Positions 23,684 to 34,685 of a DNA stretch of 64,000 nucleotides are shown piece by piece. A program made the translations under genes and the position numbers. Position 1 is the first letter of the stretch; every line of letters starts with the position of its first letter. The notes beneath the pieces are model-generated. The model was not told the DNA's origin and ran no database searches. It saw only the letters and a program-made list of their open reading frames with translations. This DNA comes from Colocasia esculenta (Eukaryota > Streptophyta > Magnoliopsida > Alismatales > Araceae): the NCBI GenBank assembly GCA_014218235.1, contig CM024758.1, positions 97,501,698 to 97,565,697 on the forward strand, given 5' to 3'.

Positions 23684-25940
23684 TGTTGCCCAGATAGCAA
23701 GCCCAGAGGGGGGGTGCATGGATTGCTTAAATTCTTCGTGTAATAATCCTGTAAATAAAACACTAGATAGACAACACTAAGATCGATAGTTAGAGTTAGT
23801 GTTAATCAACACAAAGAGAACAATCAGACAAACAACAGGAAATTTTATCCTGGTTGGATCTCCTATCCCAAGGAGTCCTACGTCCAGTCCCCAAGCAACC
23901 ACTTGGGATTCCACTATAAAAGGGTACAGTCCCCCTTAAGGACACTTACACATCCAGCCACAGCTGGCCTTCTCTTCTCAACCCGAAGAGGTACAACACC
24001 ACCTATATCAAACATGTATTCCTTCTTACCAAAGGGAAACAACCACCTGTTCAACAACAGGTCTTCTCTTCACACTAGAAGAGGATCAACTACAAAGAAT
24101 GCATTGTAAGAGGGAGGCCCCAAGACCAAGCTTATAATCACTTGCTTGATCTGAGGCGAAGTCTGAGAGGCACTAGATGATTACAAGATGACTCTCTCTC
24201 AGATCTACGCAAGCTCTCAAAAACAAATGCACTATTCTCACAGAGAGCTAAGAGCTACTGATGGTTGGATTGGACGAGCTGGCTTTTGTTGTTCTTCAGG
24301 TGACTGAAGTTTCAAGCTTCTCAAAGGTTCAAAGGTTCGAACTATCTAACTATCCTTCTTGGAGTCACCAACCTTCTATTTATCTCTTTTGAAATATTTG
24401 ACCGTGTAGTATCCGTTGAAATATCCGTTGTCTCACAGCTTCATGCACGTTAGAGAGACTGGTCCAAGAGTAGAGCAAGTGATCCTTCAGCCATTAATGG
24501 TAGGATTGACACACACACACACTTTCAAGGAAAGATTGTCTGAATCTTCTATCCTTTTTGTCAGGTTGACAACTCCATCTTTGACGTGCGTTTATACAAA
24601 AGTCCTGCATACAATAAATGCTGACACCTAGACAACTTTTCTTTATCTAAATTGTCAGTCAACATTAGTAGTCGTGTAGTATGAAGATACACCAAAAAGG
24701 AAATGTTATTCTGTCATCACATAAAGCAAGACTTTACGTGACAAGTGAGGTAAGCAAGGATATCGTGTGGAAATATTGTACTAACACAATAAATGAACAA
24801 GATCTTATGATACAGTATGATGCGCGGGAAGGCTTTTTGAAATCCATAGAGTTTCGAGCATATGCATATTGAAATATTATAAGGAATGGTTCATAAATAA
24901 GAAGATAAAGCAAGACTGTTCAAGAGCTATATAAATTTATTTGAAAGTAAAGAACATTCTGCAAAGAAATGATATTGATATCAAATCGATGATATAATCA
25001 TGTGAGAATGTAATCCATGTTGAGACCAAATCGATGTGAACATAATCCATGTATTAATGAAATGAAATCGATGTTCTGTACAAAGTTGTTACTTAATAGA
25101 AATCGATGAGCAGATGAAATCGTTGTTGCATAGAATCGTTGTTTCATAGAAGGTTGTTGTAGCAACCGAATCGTTGTTTGAGAGAAATAGAATCGTTGTT
25201 TGAGAGAAAGAGAAGTCATTGTATCGACCAAATCGTTGTTTCTATGATGAAATCGTTGTTTTAATGATGAAATCGTTGTTTCAATGATGAAATCGTTGTT
25301 TTAATGAAATTGATCATGAAATCGTTGTTTTAAGGAAGAAATCGTTGTTGTGCTCAAATCATTGTTAAGTAAAAGTGAATCGTTGTTTAAGTAGGCAAAT
25401 CATTGTTGCGATCAAATCGTTCTTACGTGAAAGCAAATCGTTGTTGCGATCAAATCGTTCTTTAAGTGAAAGCAAATCGTTGTTGAGATCAAATCGTTCT
25501 TTAGGTGAAAGCAAATCGTTGTTTCGATTAAATCATTCTTTAAGTGAAAGCAAATCGTTGTTTCGATCAAATCATTCTTTAAGTGAAAGCAAATTATTGT
25601 TTCGATCAAATTGTTGTTTTATTATGAAATCATTATAAGATGGAAATCGTTGTTTTACTTATGAATCGTTGTGAGACAGAAATCGTTATTTAAGTGACTT
25701 ACAAAATCGTTATAGCGATCGAATCATTGTTTCTATAAAGGAAATCGATGTGTACTTAGACAAAACATATACATTGAACTTACAGCAGTGTGTGAGGATA
25801 ACTTACAGTTTTGTTAGATTTATTTCCTGTGGATAAACTTTAGAAACAGTTGTTAGAAAATATTTTTCAAGGTTTGTTAATCACCAAAAATTACATATAT
25901 AATTTATGATAAATTTTATATGGAGATGGACTGATCATCA
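23684..25940 (-). repeat. Element 2 5' LTR, complete
   Basis: 2,257 bp, sense TGATGATCAG ... GGGCAACA. U5 carries the AGAGGGGGGGTG signature. The R/U5 block around 23850-23910 (TTATCCTGGTT ... CCACTTGGGA) is shared with elements 1 and 4 and with the LTR at 52556. U3 has the AAATCGTTGTTT array. A TATA-like ATAAATAG (sense) lies near 24375-24382. Confidence 0.93.
25080..25720. repeat. AAATCGTTGTTT-word array in element 2 5' LTR
   Basis: Counterpart of 13990-14700. The 39-bp tandem part (about 25410-25610) has roughly five units against six in the other LTR, so the array changed length after insertion. Confidence 0.82.
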
Positions 25941-27052
25941 GGCATCGTCTCTGGCTAACGCATACACCCTGGCTGGTGCTTGAGTTCTTGCTGCTCGCTT
26001 CTTTGTTGCTACTGTTGGAACACTTCGTGGAACGAACGTCTTCAGCTTCGGACACTCTCTAATTCGTGATCTGAGCTACCACACTTGAGACATCTTCCTG
26101 CCTTTGTCCAACATAAGTCTCCACCATGATGCTTGCCACAGTGTACACACTCGGGCTTCTCGCTGCCTGTAGAAGCTACTGACTGGGGTGTTGACTTGTT
26201 GATACTATAGTTGGTTGTTGATCTTCCACAAGCCTCTTCATCTTCTTCTTATGTCGTTGGAATGGTTCTGGTAACTTCTTCATCTGAGCCTTCTTCTCTT
26301 CTTGGTACAACTCTATCTCACTCTCCTGCCTGCATGCCGCATTAAGAGCCACATCCATAGTCCTATGGTCGAATGCTACAAGCCTATCTCTCAATGATGG
26401 TCTGAGCCCCATCACAAACTTCTTTACCTTGCGCCTCTGCGAATCTGGCCTCATACTCCAAGACTAACATGGAACCTTGAGTCAACGCTAAGAACTCCTG
26501 CTCCATCTTGTCCTGGATGTGCTCGGGAACAAACTTAGCCTCTAATAGCCTCACGAACTCTCCCCAAGTCACCTCTAGCTCCAAACCCTCAAACTGTGTG
26601 TAAAGAACAGAAGACCACCACACGTCTGCTCGCTCCTGAAGCATGTACGTTGCCAAGCTGACCTTGTCATCCTCTGCACACCTGATAGCTCTAAATATCT
26701 TCTGGATCTCTCTAAGCCAACTCTCTGCAACCAATGGCTGACTCTCCCCCTTAAAAGAAGGCGGAGCCATCCGCTTAAACCTCTCCATGACCGACACACC
26801 TCCTACACCACGGTCCTCCTCAGCTGGCGCCATAACCTGAGCCTGAAGTTGTGTCTGAAGAGCTGCCTGCATCTGCGCTTGAGTCTGCATCACTTGCACG
26901 AGCCCTTGCATGAACGTGCCATAGTTGACCAACAGTGGAGGGGGTGGTGCAGGTGGTCCTTGAGGTGTTGGTACTCTCTACTGCTCACTTACAGTCCTCC
27001 TTGGCTCCTCATCTTGGATGGGTACACTCGAACGACGAGCCCTTCCAGCCAT
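25941..27052 (-). pseudogene. Gypsy gag, truncated by element 2 insertion
   Basis: A likely start is ATG at 27052 (MAGRARRSSVPIQDEE), then a stop at about residue 25. The main gag domain is at 26384-26932: a Gln-rich N-terminus, then FKRMAPPSFKGES, WLREIQKIFRAIRCAEDDKV and TYMLQERADVWW, typical of the retrotransposon gag core. A frameshift near 26450 leads to VKKFVMGLRPSLRDRLVAF (26176-26454). Another frameshift leads to zinc knuckles with CVHCGKHHGGDLC and CLKCGSSDHE at about 26155-26060. Element 2 begins just beyond. Protease and the rest of pol are absent from the window. Confidence 0.87.
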
Positions 27053-27165
27053 AGCCTACAAAATAATGCTAAGTCAAGCTCCATTTATTACTACACCTAG
27101 TATATTATCATGCATTCATCTTATCACTTTTCTAGTCCTATCTTAGTTATTCCATGGATCCTGTG

Positions 27166-27178
27166 GTCTCTGATACCA
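27166..27178 (-). other. Primer-binding site, gypsy element
   Basis: Sense strand reads TGGTATCAGAGAC four bases after the LTR end. It matches initiator tRNA-Met in the first eleven bases. Confidence 0.85.
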
Positions 27179-27182
27179 TCTC

Positions 27183-30119
27183 TATAACGGCCCACTTCCA
27201 CCCGGTACAGTTATACCAACCCACATCGGATGAGAGCATGTCGTTACAGGGGAGAAAACCCCAACGATAGTCACATGGGCTGAGATATACACAATAGATA
27301 TGAATATTGCAGCGGAAATTAAATAACTCTTATTCCATCAACTTTATCATCCACATTCCACAGTCTAAATAGTCCAAGAAAAGAAATAACATAAACCACA
27401 ACATCCACATAGCCAGTTTTCAAGTACAATATAACTAAAGTTCGAATTACAAATACATCACATACTAGGAAATAAACTATGAGTCTTCAATCTACTCTTC
27501 ACGCTCCACATTGGATCTCGCTAACTCCTCGGCTTCTAAATCTCCTGAAATGCTTAGCAAGGGTGAGTCTACATAATAGACTTAGCAAGCAACTTAAAAG
27601 TTCAAACCATGTACTTACCACACATGCTTTCTAACAATTTAACACTTTACTAGCAATCACATTATCATTAACTATTTGCAATTTAACAATTAAACTAACA
27701 CATGCTCATACTATAACATGAATAATAAAACATGGAATCTATACCCAAAACTATACTCACACATGTAAAACAAGTATTCTAAACGTGGTCGCTTTTAACA
27801 TGGTATCACTAACATGAGAGCATTTATTTAATCACATACTTGCAATTTTTACTAACACATGACTTATATTCATTTTATAACTTGATACTAAACACATGCT
27901 CATCAAGTAATTTCTAACTCATGGACATAATTTACATATTCCTACACATGGTACTAAACATGATATCACAATTATCATAAATCACATTAACACATGTATT
28001 ATTTTCTCATGACATGAACATATGCACTTTTACCTTGGCTTTCACATGCACTTACTCTCACGTTATCATTCACTTTCACTTACACATGATTTCACATGGT
28101 TTTCACATAGTTTTCACTTTGCACATTCACATATCACATGTCACATCACTTGCACTTACCACGTGTCACATTCACATATCATTTTTCACATTGTTCACAT
28201 ATCCACTTTTACACATTGCCAAGACACAGCCCAAACCACCACTAGAAAGATCACATAACACATACACATACTTAATCACCAGGCAAAGTGACCAAGTCTT
28301 GGTTACTGCACAGAACCGGGGGAAGCCCTCCCCACCATTACCAGTGGAACTTGTCCACCTCCACGATTTCACACGACTCGTTGCCCCGGGTATCACGTAA
28401 CACATTTGAGCTTTCCCGTAGGGGCACTACTATAGTACAGCTCCACGCAATCTATGGTGGCAGTGTCGTATTGGCACAAATTTTATCTTTGTACATTAAC
28501 ACATTTCACACACATATGCCACATGTTCTCTCACTTCCCATGCATGCACATGCACATATATATATATATCATGGAACAATTACTAATCACTTCTGGATAC
28601 TCAATTTAATCAATAACAGTAAGTATCAGAACCCAATCATGATGCTAATCTTGTTTTTAAACATATTGAGATCTATCTTTAAAACATGGTACATAAGCTT
28701 CATAATTTGATAACAATTTGCACAGTAATCAGAATACTATCAAATTTTAACCACAGATTGGACATATGACATGGAACATAGCTGTAATTTTTCAGAATTT
28801 TCTGGATAGTACAACTATTTTTAATATTTAACAGAGATTTCATGTAATTTCAGTGAAATATTCATTTAACATGGTAGACAGTAAAGCAGTCAGTTCTAAT
28901 AGGTCCAAAACATGTGAACAATCTATCTAAGATCATGATAATTTTCTGAATCCATAACATGCAACAAAACTATTTATTTAAAATTAAACACAGTCAAACA
29001 TGCTTATTTCATCAATACATAATTTATATTAAATACAGTCATGCTCAGAAATTCGACCGAACCTCATAAAATGACCTAAAGACCATACTTGACCAACCAC
29101 AATTTTCATAGCATGTAGAGACTTCCAAACATTCGAAAATTACAATACAGAGATTAAACATGAAATTCTGCATGAAACACATGAACTTGACGGCAAGAGG
29201 CTTGCCATCAGGAAGAGTTAATGGCAGGATCGACTGCTGTCAACCCAAGAACTTGGCGGCAACACTATTTCCGTCAACCTCCTATTTGCACATAGTGCAG
29301 ATCGAACACAGAAAAATAGAGATTTGGGAGGTCCAGGCATGAAATAAAAATCCGTAAAATTTGTAAAACTCTAAAGGACAAGCCCACGGATAGAAACCCT
29401 AAGTTACTTGCCTCTATAAAATTCTTCAACAAGGGAATTTGGCCGATGAAGCCCTCTTTTGCACCAAAAGAGATAACCTTCAAACATGATCAAATCCCCT
29501 ATCTTGAGCACGATCTGGCCACGATCTCCTCGTCAAGAGTCTTCCTCTTAGGTTGTGGAACCTTCCTCTTCATAGCACCAACCTCGAACAGTCAACAAGT
29601 TGGCCGATCCACCCTCTCAAACTCCCTCTTTTTCTCTCCCTGAAACCCAAATAACCCAAGGTGAGAAAAGCCCTCTCTTTGGAGAGATGACCTATAGGCA
29701 ATAGGAGTCGTAGTCAGGCTAGGAGTTAAGAAACCCTGCCCGTTGGGATGTTTCCCAATCCGACTCCCGGAGAAATAGGGATGGTTTCAGATCTGGAATC
29801 ATAAACGCATCTGGAGAAATAAACGTCCACCTTACTGCCGTTAACCAGAAGTCAACATCAATCGATGTTGACGTTAAGATCTTTTGGCCAGGCAGTAAAC
29901 GGCACAAAGCTTGTCGTCTACTCACACTTAACGTCAAGGGATGTTGACGTTAAGCAAAATTTCGGCCAAAGCACAGAAATCAAACTACATATATGCACAA
30001 CAATAAATAAATACTATATGCACAAAATTTAATAAATATAATATATACAGAGTTAAATAAATATATTATATGCATAGAAATAAACACTATTATAAGTACC
30101 AAAATTTGAGGGCCTTACA
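27183..30119 (-). repeat. Gypsy 5' LTR, complete
   Basis: 2,937 bp, sense TGTAAGGCCC ... GGGCCGTTATA; the final CA has mutated to TA in this copy. The terminal inverted words TGTAAGGCCC/GGGCCGTTA match the start and end of this gypsy LTR class. The middle (27980-28560) is rich in TTCACATG-like words. The far end has TGACGTTAA-type inverted repeats near 29830-29955. Confidence 0.88.
29927..29954. repeat. 11-bp perfect inverted repeat with TGACG cores in gypsy U3
   Basis: CTTAACGTCAA (29927-29937) and TTGACGTTAAG (29944-29954) flank a six-base loop. A related inverted pair, CAACATC/GATGTTG, lies near 29855. TGACG is the core of plant bZIP (as-1 type) sites; a regulatory role is inference. Confidence 0.6.
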
Positions 30120-30124
30120 TTTTA
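30120..30124. repeat. Target-site duplication TTTTA, right copy
   Basis: Immediately follows the LTR terminus ...CCTTACA at 30119 and equals 374-378. Confidence 0.7.
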
Positions 30125-31000
30125 AGATACTGGATAGACCCTGACCAGACACTAACAAGACAGACGAGAGCAAGGAATGGTTCTAGAAGGCTTAAACTCG
30201 CTTTGGGGATAGTCGATGTCTGTTTCAAGAGTGTAACTGGGAAAAGTGTTCTTCAGGGAATAAATAGACCAATTAGCAGTAAGAAATTGTTGGAAGTTCT
30301 AGGTAAATGACTTTATGTCTGTAAATCTGGATCAAAACGATTAGGGAGATAGGAATCAAGACATGAAGTAGAAAGCCCATTTTAGGAATTAAAGAATGAA
30401 AGAAATTAGTCTTTGGAAAGGAAATAGACCGGACTTCCAATAAGAAAGTTGTTGGAGACCCAGGCCATAGTTGAATCAAACATTCTAGGGATGCAAAATT
30501 CAAGAGATGGTAAGGAAGATCCTAATATTGTGATCAAAAGAGACACTTAATATTCTACCTGATGAAAGTTGGGCAAAACAAGGGCAAATGAAAGCAGACT
30601 TGAAAAGCTTTCAAATGAGCTATGCTACATTATGTTTGTGTCTGAAATCCCCTACCTTAATAGCTTTCAATTTTATGGTTCCTATAGGTGGAGGCAGTGG
30701 CAAGAGGTAAAAGAACTCCTCAATCCCAAACTACAAGATCGTTCCTCTTGCTCCTGAGTGCTACCTCACCCTTTGCTCTTAGTTTTGCTTCCCATGACCA
30801 AAAATGTCTAGGGAGGTTTTGGAGGGTCATATATAATGTATTTATAAGGCTTTTGTCTCAATAAAACTCATTTTTTTATTCAACCGAAGTTAGTACATGA
30901 GGATAGATATTCAAGATCTATTTTACTTGAGTCATACCTTTGCACTCATACTTCCACCCATACCTAAAGTTGATTGTATTTGGGAAAGACGGACCCACCG
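30125..31000. other. Unassigned sequence right of the gypsy element
   Basis: No coherent frame above about 75 codons, no RNA gene and no LTR terminus recognised. A TATA-like ATATATAATG followed by TTTATAAGG and an AATAAA signal (30829-30865) could be an LTR or gene 3' end, but nothing else supports this. Confidence 0.35.
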
Positions 31001-31270
31001 TACTTGGGCCATACTTAGGTACCAGTACTTTCACCAACCCCTAAAGTCGACTTCCAATACTAGTGTATAAGTCAACTTTCATTAGTACCCAAAGTCACAT
31101 TCCAATTGATGTTTGTAATAGCACTGATTACTGAATAACCAGTACATAAGTCAACTTCCACTATCACATAAGTTGACTTCTGACTTCCCATCAGTACACA
31201 AGTCGACTTCCCCTATCATATAAGTCGACTTATGACTTCCCATCAATGCACAAGTTGACTTCAACCCTTA
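31000..31270. repeat. AAGTCGACTT-word cluster
   Basis: Imperfect copies of the palindrome AAGTCGACTT (also AAGTTGACTT, AAGTCAACTT) recur about every 25-40 bp, with CCCATCAGTACAC spacers. The style matches the U3 word arrays of the SIRE-type LTRs in this window, so this may be a decayed LTR whose ends I cannot find. Confidence 0.6.
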
Positions 31271-31289
31271 CATAAGTCAACTTTCGATT

Positions 31290-31883
31290 GGTGTTATAAG
31301 CACACCAATTACTGAACAAAGTTTAGTGATACTTTCGACTAGTATTATATTCACACCGATTACTGAACAAAAGGTTCAATAACCTTTCGATTAGTGTTGC
31401 AATCATATCATATCGATTACTGAACAATCTAATTGGTGTTATATTCACACCGATTCCTGAACAAAGGTCTCTCCTGGAGTTCCTGTCCTTTCTACTGCCT
31501 TGTTGCACTTCGAATACTCAACAGTCGAAGTTAGACTTTGACTGGTCATAAGTCGAAGTAGGATTTCGACTTACGTATAAATCTTCCGTCAGTCGATGTT
31601 TGTGTTCTTCCGATTGGAGAACAAAAGTCTCATATTGATTGTATAAGTGTTCCGATTATTGAACAAGGGTTATAATTGAATCGATTACTGAACAAATGTT
31701 CAAAAACCTTCCAATTGGTGTTATAATCAACCGATTTCTGAACAAAGGTTCAGTAATCATCCGATTGGAGTTATAAACGAACCGATTACTGAACAAAGAT
31801 TCAATAATCATTTGATTGGAGTTAAAATCACACCAATTACTAAACAAAGGTCTAGTAATCTTTTGATTGGTGTTATAATCAGA
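31290..31883. repeat. 50-51 bp tandem repeat with hairpin units
   Basis: The clearest units start at 31681, 31731, 31782 and 31833 (periods 50, 51, 51). Each has CCGATTACTGAACAAAGG, then a complementary TTCAGTAATC, then a GATTGGAGTTATAA spacer. For example, 31733-31743 pairs with 31748-31758 at 10 of 11 positions. More degenerate units extend left to about 31290. Small frames in it are not genes. Confidence 0.8.
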
Positions 31884-32129
31884 TTCCCAACCATTTATCT
31901 CTCATGATTTACTCACCTATGTTAATGGGTTCTAAATAAAAATCTGGGTTACTACACTTTCACTATTTAATTTAAAATTATAAATTTTATCTCATTTCCT
32001 ATCAATTTTCCACACATGATAAAATTTTACATTGTTGGCTCTTTTACCGTGAATCCGATTTTGAACCCTTACTTAATTATTTTCACCTATTTATTCTATT
32101 TCTCTATGATTTAAAATTTGAAGTTGTTA

Positions 32130-32300
32130 CATTTAATATTTGAGCTCAAAAATATAAACATTAGGCTCCAAAATACATACGATGGCTTTAAAAAATAAAC
32201 TTGAACTCTAAAATACTGACTAGATTTTAATAATAATTTGAGATCCAAAATAGAGATTTTGAGCTCCAAATTACAAATTTGAGCTCCAAAATGGTGATTT
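32130..32300. repeat. GAGCTCCAAAAT-type short repeat
   Basis: Words such as TGAGCTCCAAAAT and TTGAACTCTAAAATA recur at 15-40 bp spacing, ending in a short GC-rich patch (CCGCCGCCCGCCGC, about 32306). No gene is seen here or in the AT-rich flank 32340-32700. Confidence 0.55.
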
Positions 32301-32719
32301 TGGCTACCGCCGCCGCCCGCCGCTAGTTGCCAGCCTGCGTGGCGCCCAACAAGGCGCCACACGTGCTCTCATATTAATCTTATGTACTTACTGCACTGCA
32401 GCAAGTGTAGTAAGCCTTTCTCAGGATTAATAACTATAATGCTTTAAGTTAACATAATACACATTAGCCTAGTAAATTATACGCACCCTAATCTAAATGA
32501 AGGGACATTTAGGGTTCATTTATTTCAATGTAAAATCCTAAGTAAGAAATGTTTTTAGGGAAAACTTCATACAATAACTTATTTGGTATTCCTGAAAAGT
32601 TAATCTATGAAATTTTTTTACTCAAATTTCATGATTTTTGGCATCTTTGATGAAATCCTATAAACCATTTTCCTCAATTTCTTTTTCATGAGAGAGACTA
32701 CAGTCGTTGCTCTCATTTC

Positions 32720-33100
32720 GATGCTTGGCGCCCATCGATTGACGTTCGGTGATAGCAGCCAATGCCTTGTGCCCTGACGGTTGGCTACAAGTGACAGCGG
32801 TCGACGATCGGCGTCCGATGATAGGTGATCGACGCTCGATGGTCAGCGACTAGCGCTCGGTGCTCGGTGGTCGGCAACAGGTGCTCAGTGGTGGGCGACT
32901 TGTGCTCGACACCCGACGGCCAACGCCCAAGGTCCTGTGACTAGCGGTTGGCTCCTAACGCTTAGAGCTTGGCAACAAATGACCGACGCTTGACTACGGA
33001 AGCCCGATGCCTGACAACCGGTGGCCAGCGATTAGCGCCCTATTGCCTGCGCCCGGGGCCCTGGCGACGACACTTGGTACCTTGAGACCAACGGTCAGTG
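32720..33100. repeat. GC-rich degenerate repeat (CGGTGGTCGGCGAC-like)
   Basis: About 380 bp of GC-rich sequence inside an AT-rich neighbourhood, made of variants of CGGTGGTCGGC, GGCGAC and GCGCTCGGTG at irregular spacing of roughly 10-13 bp. All frames contain stops. Origin not identified. Confidence 0.6.
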
Positions 33101-33101
33101 T

Positions 33102-33601
33102 TGTTAGACTATGTAGATTTTGATGATCATAAAAACACTAATTCTTAATTCATGTTAATATTTTCACAAAGCACCAAGTGTCACTCTTGTTAATGACCCA
33201 AGTATTTGATTTATTTATATTTAATTTGAGGATCTTAATTCGCCACATGGAGTGACTCCGATTAGTCAAGCTCTATAGCAGAAGATGTCCAGGAGAAGGG
33301 CATCGACTATGGGCTCATGGTGTTTAAGGAAGAATCTCCTGATGTAAATTTTGATCGCGAATCCTTTACCATTGAGGAGATGGAATCAATGTACTCTTTC
33401 TTGCATGAAAAATATAGAAAAGAAAATAAGGGACTAAAAATGTAAATATAAAGTATTTTGCATGATGAATCTCCCTGCACCTCGTGTCATGAATTAAAAT
33501 TGCAATGTGAGGTTCTTGAGCATTCTAATGATATCATGTAGAGTACAATTGAATTGTATGAACAAGAAATGAAATGCATGCTTCATAATAATGGATATGC
33601 T
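33102..33601 (+). pseudogene. Copia-like scrap, LTR-start-like end and gag fragment
   Basis: TGTTAGACTATGTAG at 33102 resembles a copia LTR start. From about 33310, plus-strand frames read ESPDVNFDRESFTIEEMES and HDESPCTSCHELKLQCEVLE with in-frame stops. An acidic segment leading into a coiled region is the pattern of SIRE-type gag upstream of its zinc knuckle. The fragment ends abruptly at the minus-strand LTR at 33602. Confidence 0.45.
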
Positions 33602-34143
33602 TGTAGGATCAAATATGTAGGGTGAATAGATTTAGAAAGGGGGGGGGGGGGGGGGGGGGTTGAATAGATCTATTACCAATCACAGTGGAACTTAAGCAAT
33701 TAAAAAATTACTTCAGATTATAAATCAATTCAACGAAAACCACACTAATCTGATATGCTTATGTGATTAAAGTGTAGACCATGTGTGAGAAAATTGAGCG
33801 AAATCCCTATGCATGCATCTAGCGGAGAAAGTAGATTAAACCACTGCACATGAGATTTTTAAGTGGTTCAGAAATGACACCAGTGATTCCTACATCCACC
33901 CCTCACACAGTGAGGCACACACTACTCAAAGAAAAGAGTACAATACACACAAGCATAACAGCTCCAATACACTTGAGCACGACGGCTCAAACACACTTAA
34001 ACATAGATGCTCAGAAAAACACACACACTAGATCAAGTTCACACTAGATCAGATCCTCTAGCATAGATTGTATCCATTCATACGTACAATATGACATCAT
34101 CAGATTGTGTACAATATATCATCATCAAACACACAACTCAACA
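33602..34143 (-). repeat. SIRE-type LTR (short form or partial), with 21-G run
   Basis: It begins TGTAGGATC and carries the G-run plus TGAATAG signature (33639-33659 is 21 consecutive G) and the conserved ATTCCTACATCCACCCC block. It ends ACTCAACA before a polypurine tract. At 542 bp it is far shorter than the other SIRE-type LTRs here. Either it is a short-LTR relative, or it is the U5/R half of a longer LTR continuing through 34685 and 44451-44563. Confidence 0.65.
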
Positions 34144-34157
34144 ATCTCCCCTTTTTG
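34144..34157 (-). other. Polypurine tract after the 33602-34143 LTR
   Basis: Sense strand reads AAAAAGGGGAGAT against the LTR start TGTTGAGT. Several more CTCCCCCTTTT-type tracts follow within 200 bp (34199-34215, 34261-34275, 34299-34312), as in the 3' leaders of elements 1 and 2. Confidence 0.65.
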
Positions 34158-34339
34158 ATAATGACAAAATATGACAACATTCTTTCACAGAATGATACTC
34201 TCTCCCCCTTTTGACAACATTAAAAAGAGTGAAAGGAACATGCAATGCAATGTGAATCTTTCCCCTTTTTAAGATCTATCTGTTAGAACAAACTCCCCCT
34301 TAATTAGTGAAATGTATACTTTCCCTTTTTGATCTTCAA

Positions 34340-34680
34340 GTCAAAGTGTGTCAACACATGTGAAATGTGTGTCGACACATGTAGCCTGACTTCTATGACA
34401 ACTTCATTGGAACTCAACATGTGTCGACACATGATTGAGATTTGTCAATGCACCTAACCTCAAGGCACACAATTGCTCACTGGGAGAGCTCATGTGTCGA
34501 CACCCTGACAGAGATGTGTCAACATCACAGACTGTAGTCTCCAATATTAGCTTTCTGGAAGGACATGGTGTGTCGACACACTAACATGGCTGTGTCGACA
34601 CCACTGGCTATTCTTTAGTTGTTGCTCACGGAAAAGGCATGATGGGTCGACACCCTGACAAGGCTGTGTCAACACAACTG
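34340..34680. repeat. TGTGTCGACACA-palindrome array (LTR U3)
   Basis: About ten copies of GTGTCGACAC or one-base variants in 340 bp, many perfect palindromes. By position and style this is the U3 of a SIRE-type LTR on the minus strand, interrupted at 34685 by element 3 and resuming at 44451. Confidence 0.75.
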
Positions 34681-34685
34681 ACTGT
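34681..34685. repeat. Target-site duplication ACTGT, left copy
   Basis: ACTGT directly precedes the LTR start TGATAACG at 34686 and is repeated exactly at 44446-44450. Confidence 0.93.

Larger units (their letters stand above)
12823..25940 (-). mobile_element. SIRE/Maximus-type Ty1/copia element 2
   Basis: Minus-strand copia with a partial 3' LTR (12823-14888, interrupted by element 1), polypurine tract, extra ORF (15085-18507), RNase H/RT/integrase/protease/gag, primer site and complete 5' LTR (23684-25940). It is inserted in the gypsy gag: the gag zinc-knuckle sequence begins immediately at 25941. The left end is hidden by the assembly gap, so its duplication (expected GGCAT from 25941-25945) cannot be confirmed. 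Stops and a mutated integrase residue make it inactive. Confidence 0.9.
379..30119 (-). mobile_element. Ty3/gypsy (chromovirus-like) element, nested-into and gapped
   Basis: This is the outermost element of the nest, on the minus strand. Visible parts are the last 72 bp of the 3' LTR (379-450), gag with two zinc knuckles (25941-27052), a tRNA-Met-type primer site (27166-27178) and a full 5' LTR (27183-30119). Everything between 551 and 25940 is later insertions. Protease, RT, RNase H, integrase and most of the 3' LTR are not seen and must lie in the 451-550 gap or be deleted. The long LTR beginning TGTAAGGCCC, the Met primer site and the gag type suggest the Del/Tekay chromovirus group; this is inference because the integrase chromodomain is not visible. 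Confidence 0.75.

Noticed and set aside
28014..28710. Frames of 78-140 codons rich in His, Thr and Ser
   Set aside because: They come from TTCACATG-type words within the gypsy LTR and show no domain.
30273..30757. Small frames right of the gypsy element as a possible host gene
   Set aside because: All are under 80 codons, unrelated to each other, without splice structure or recognisable domain.
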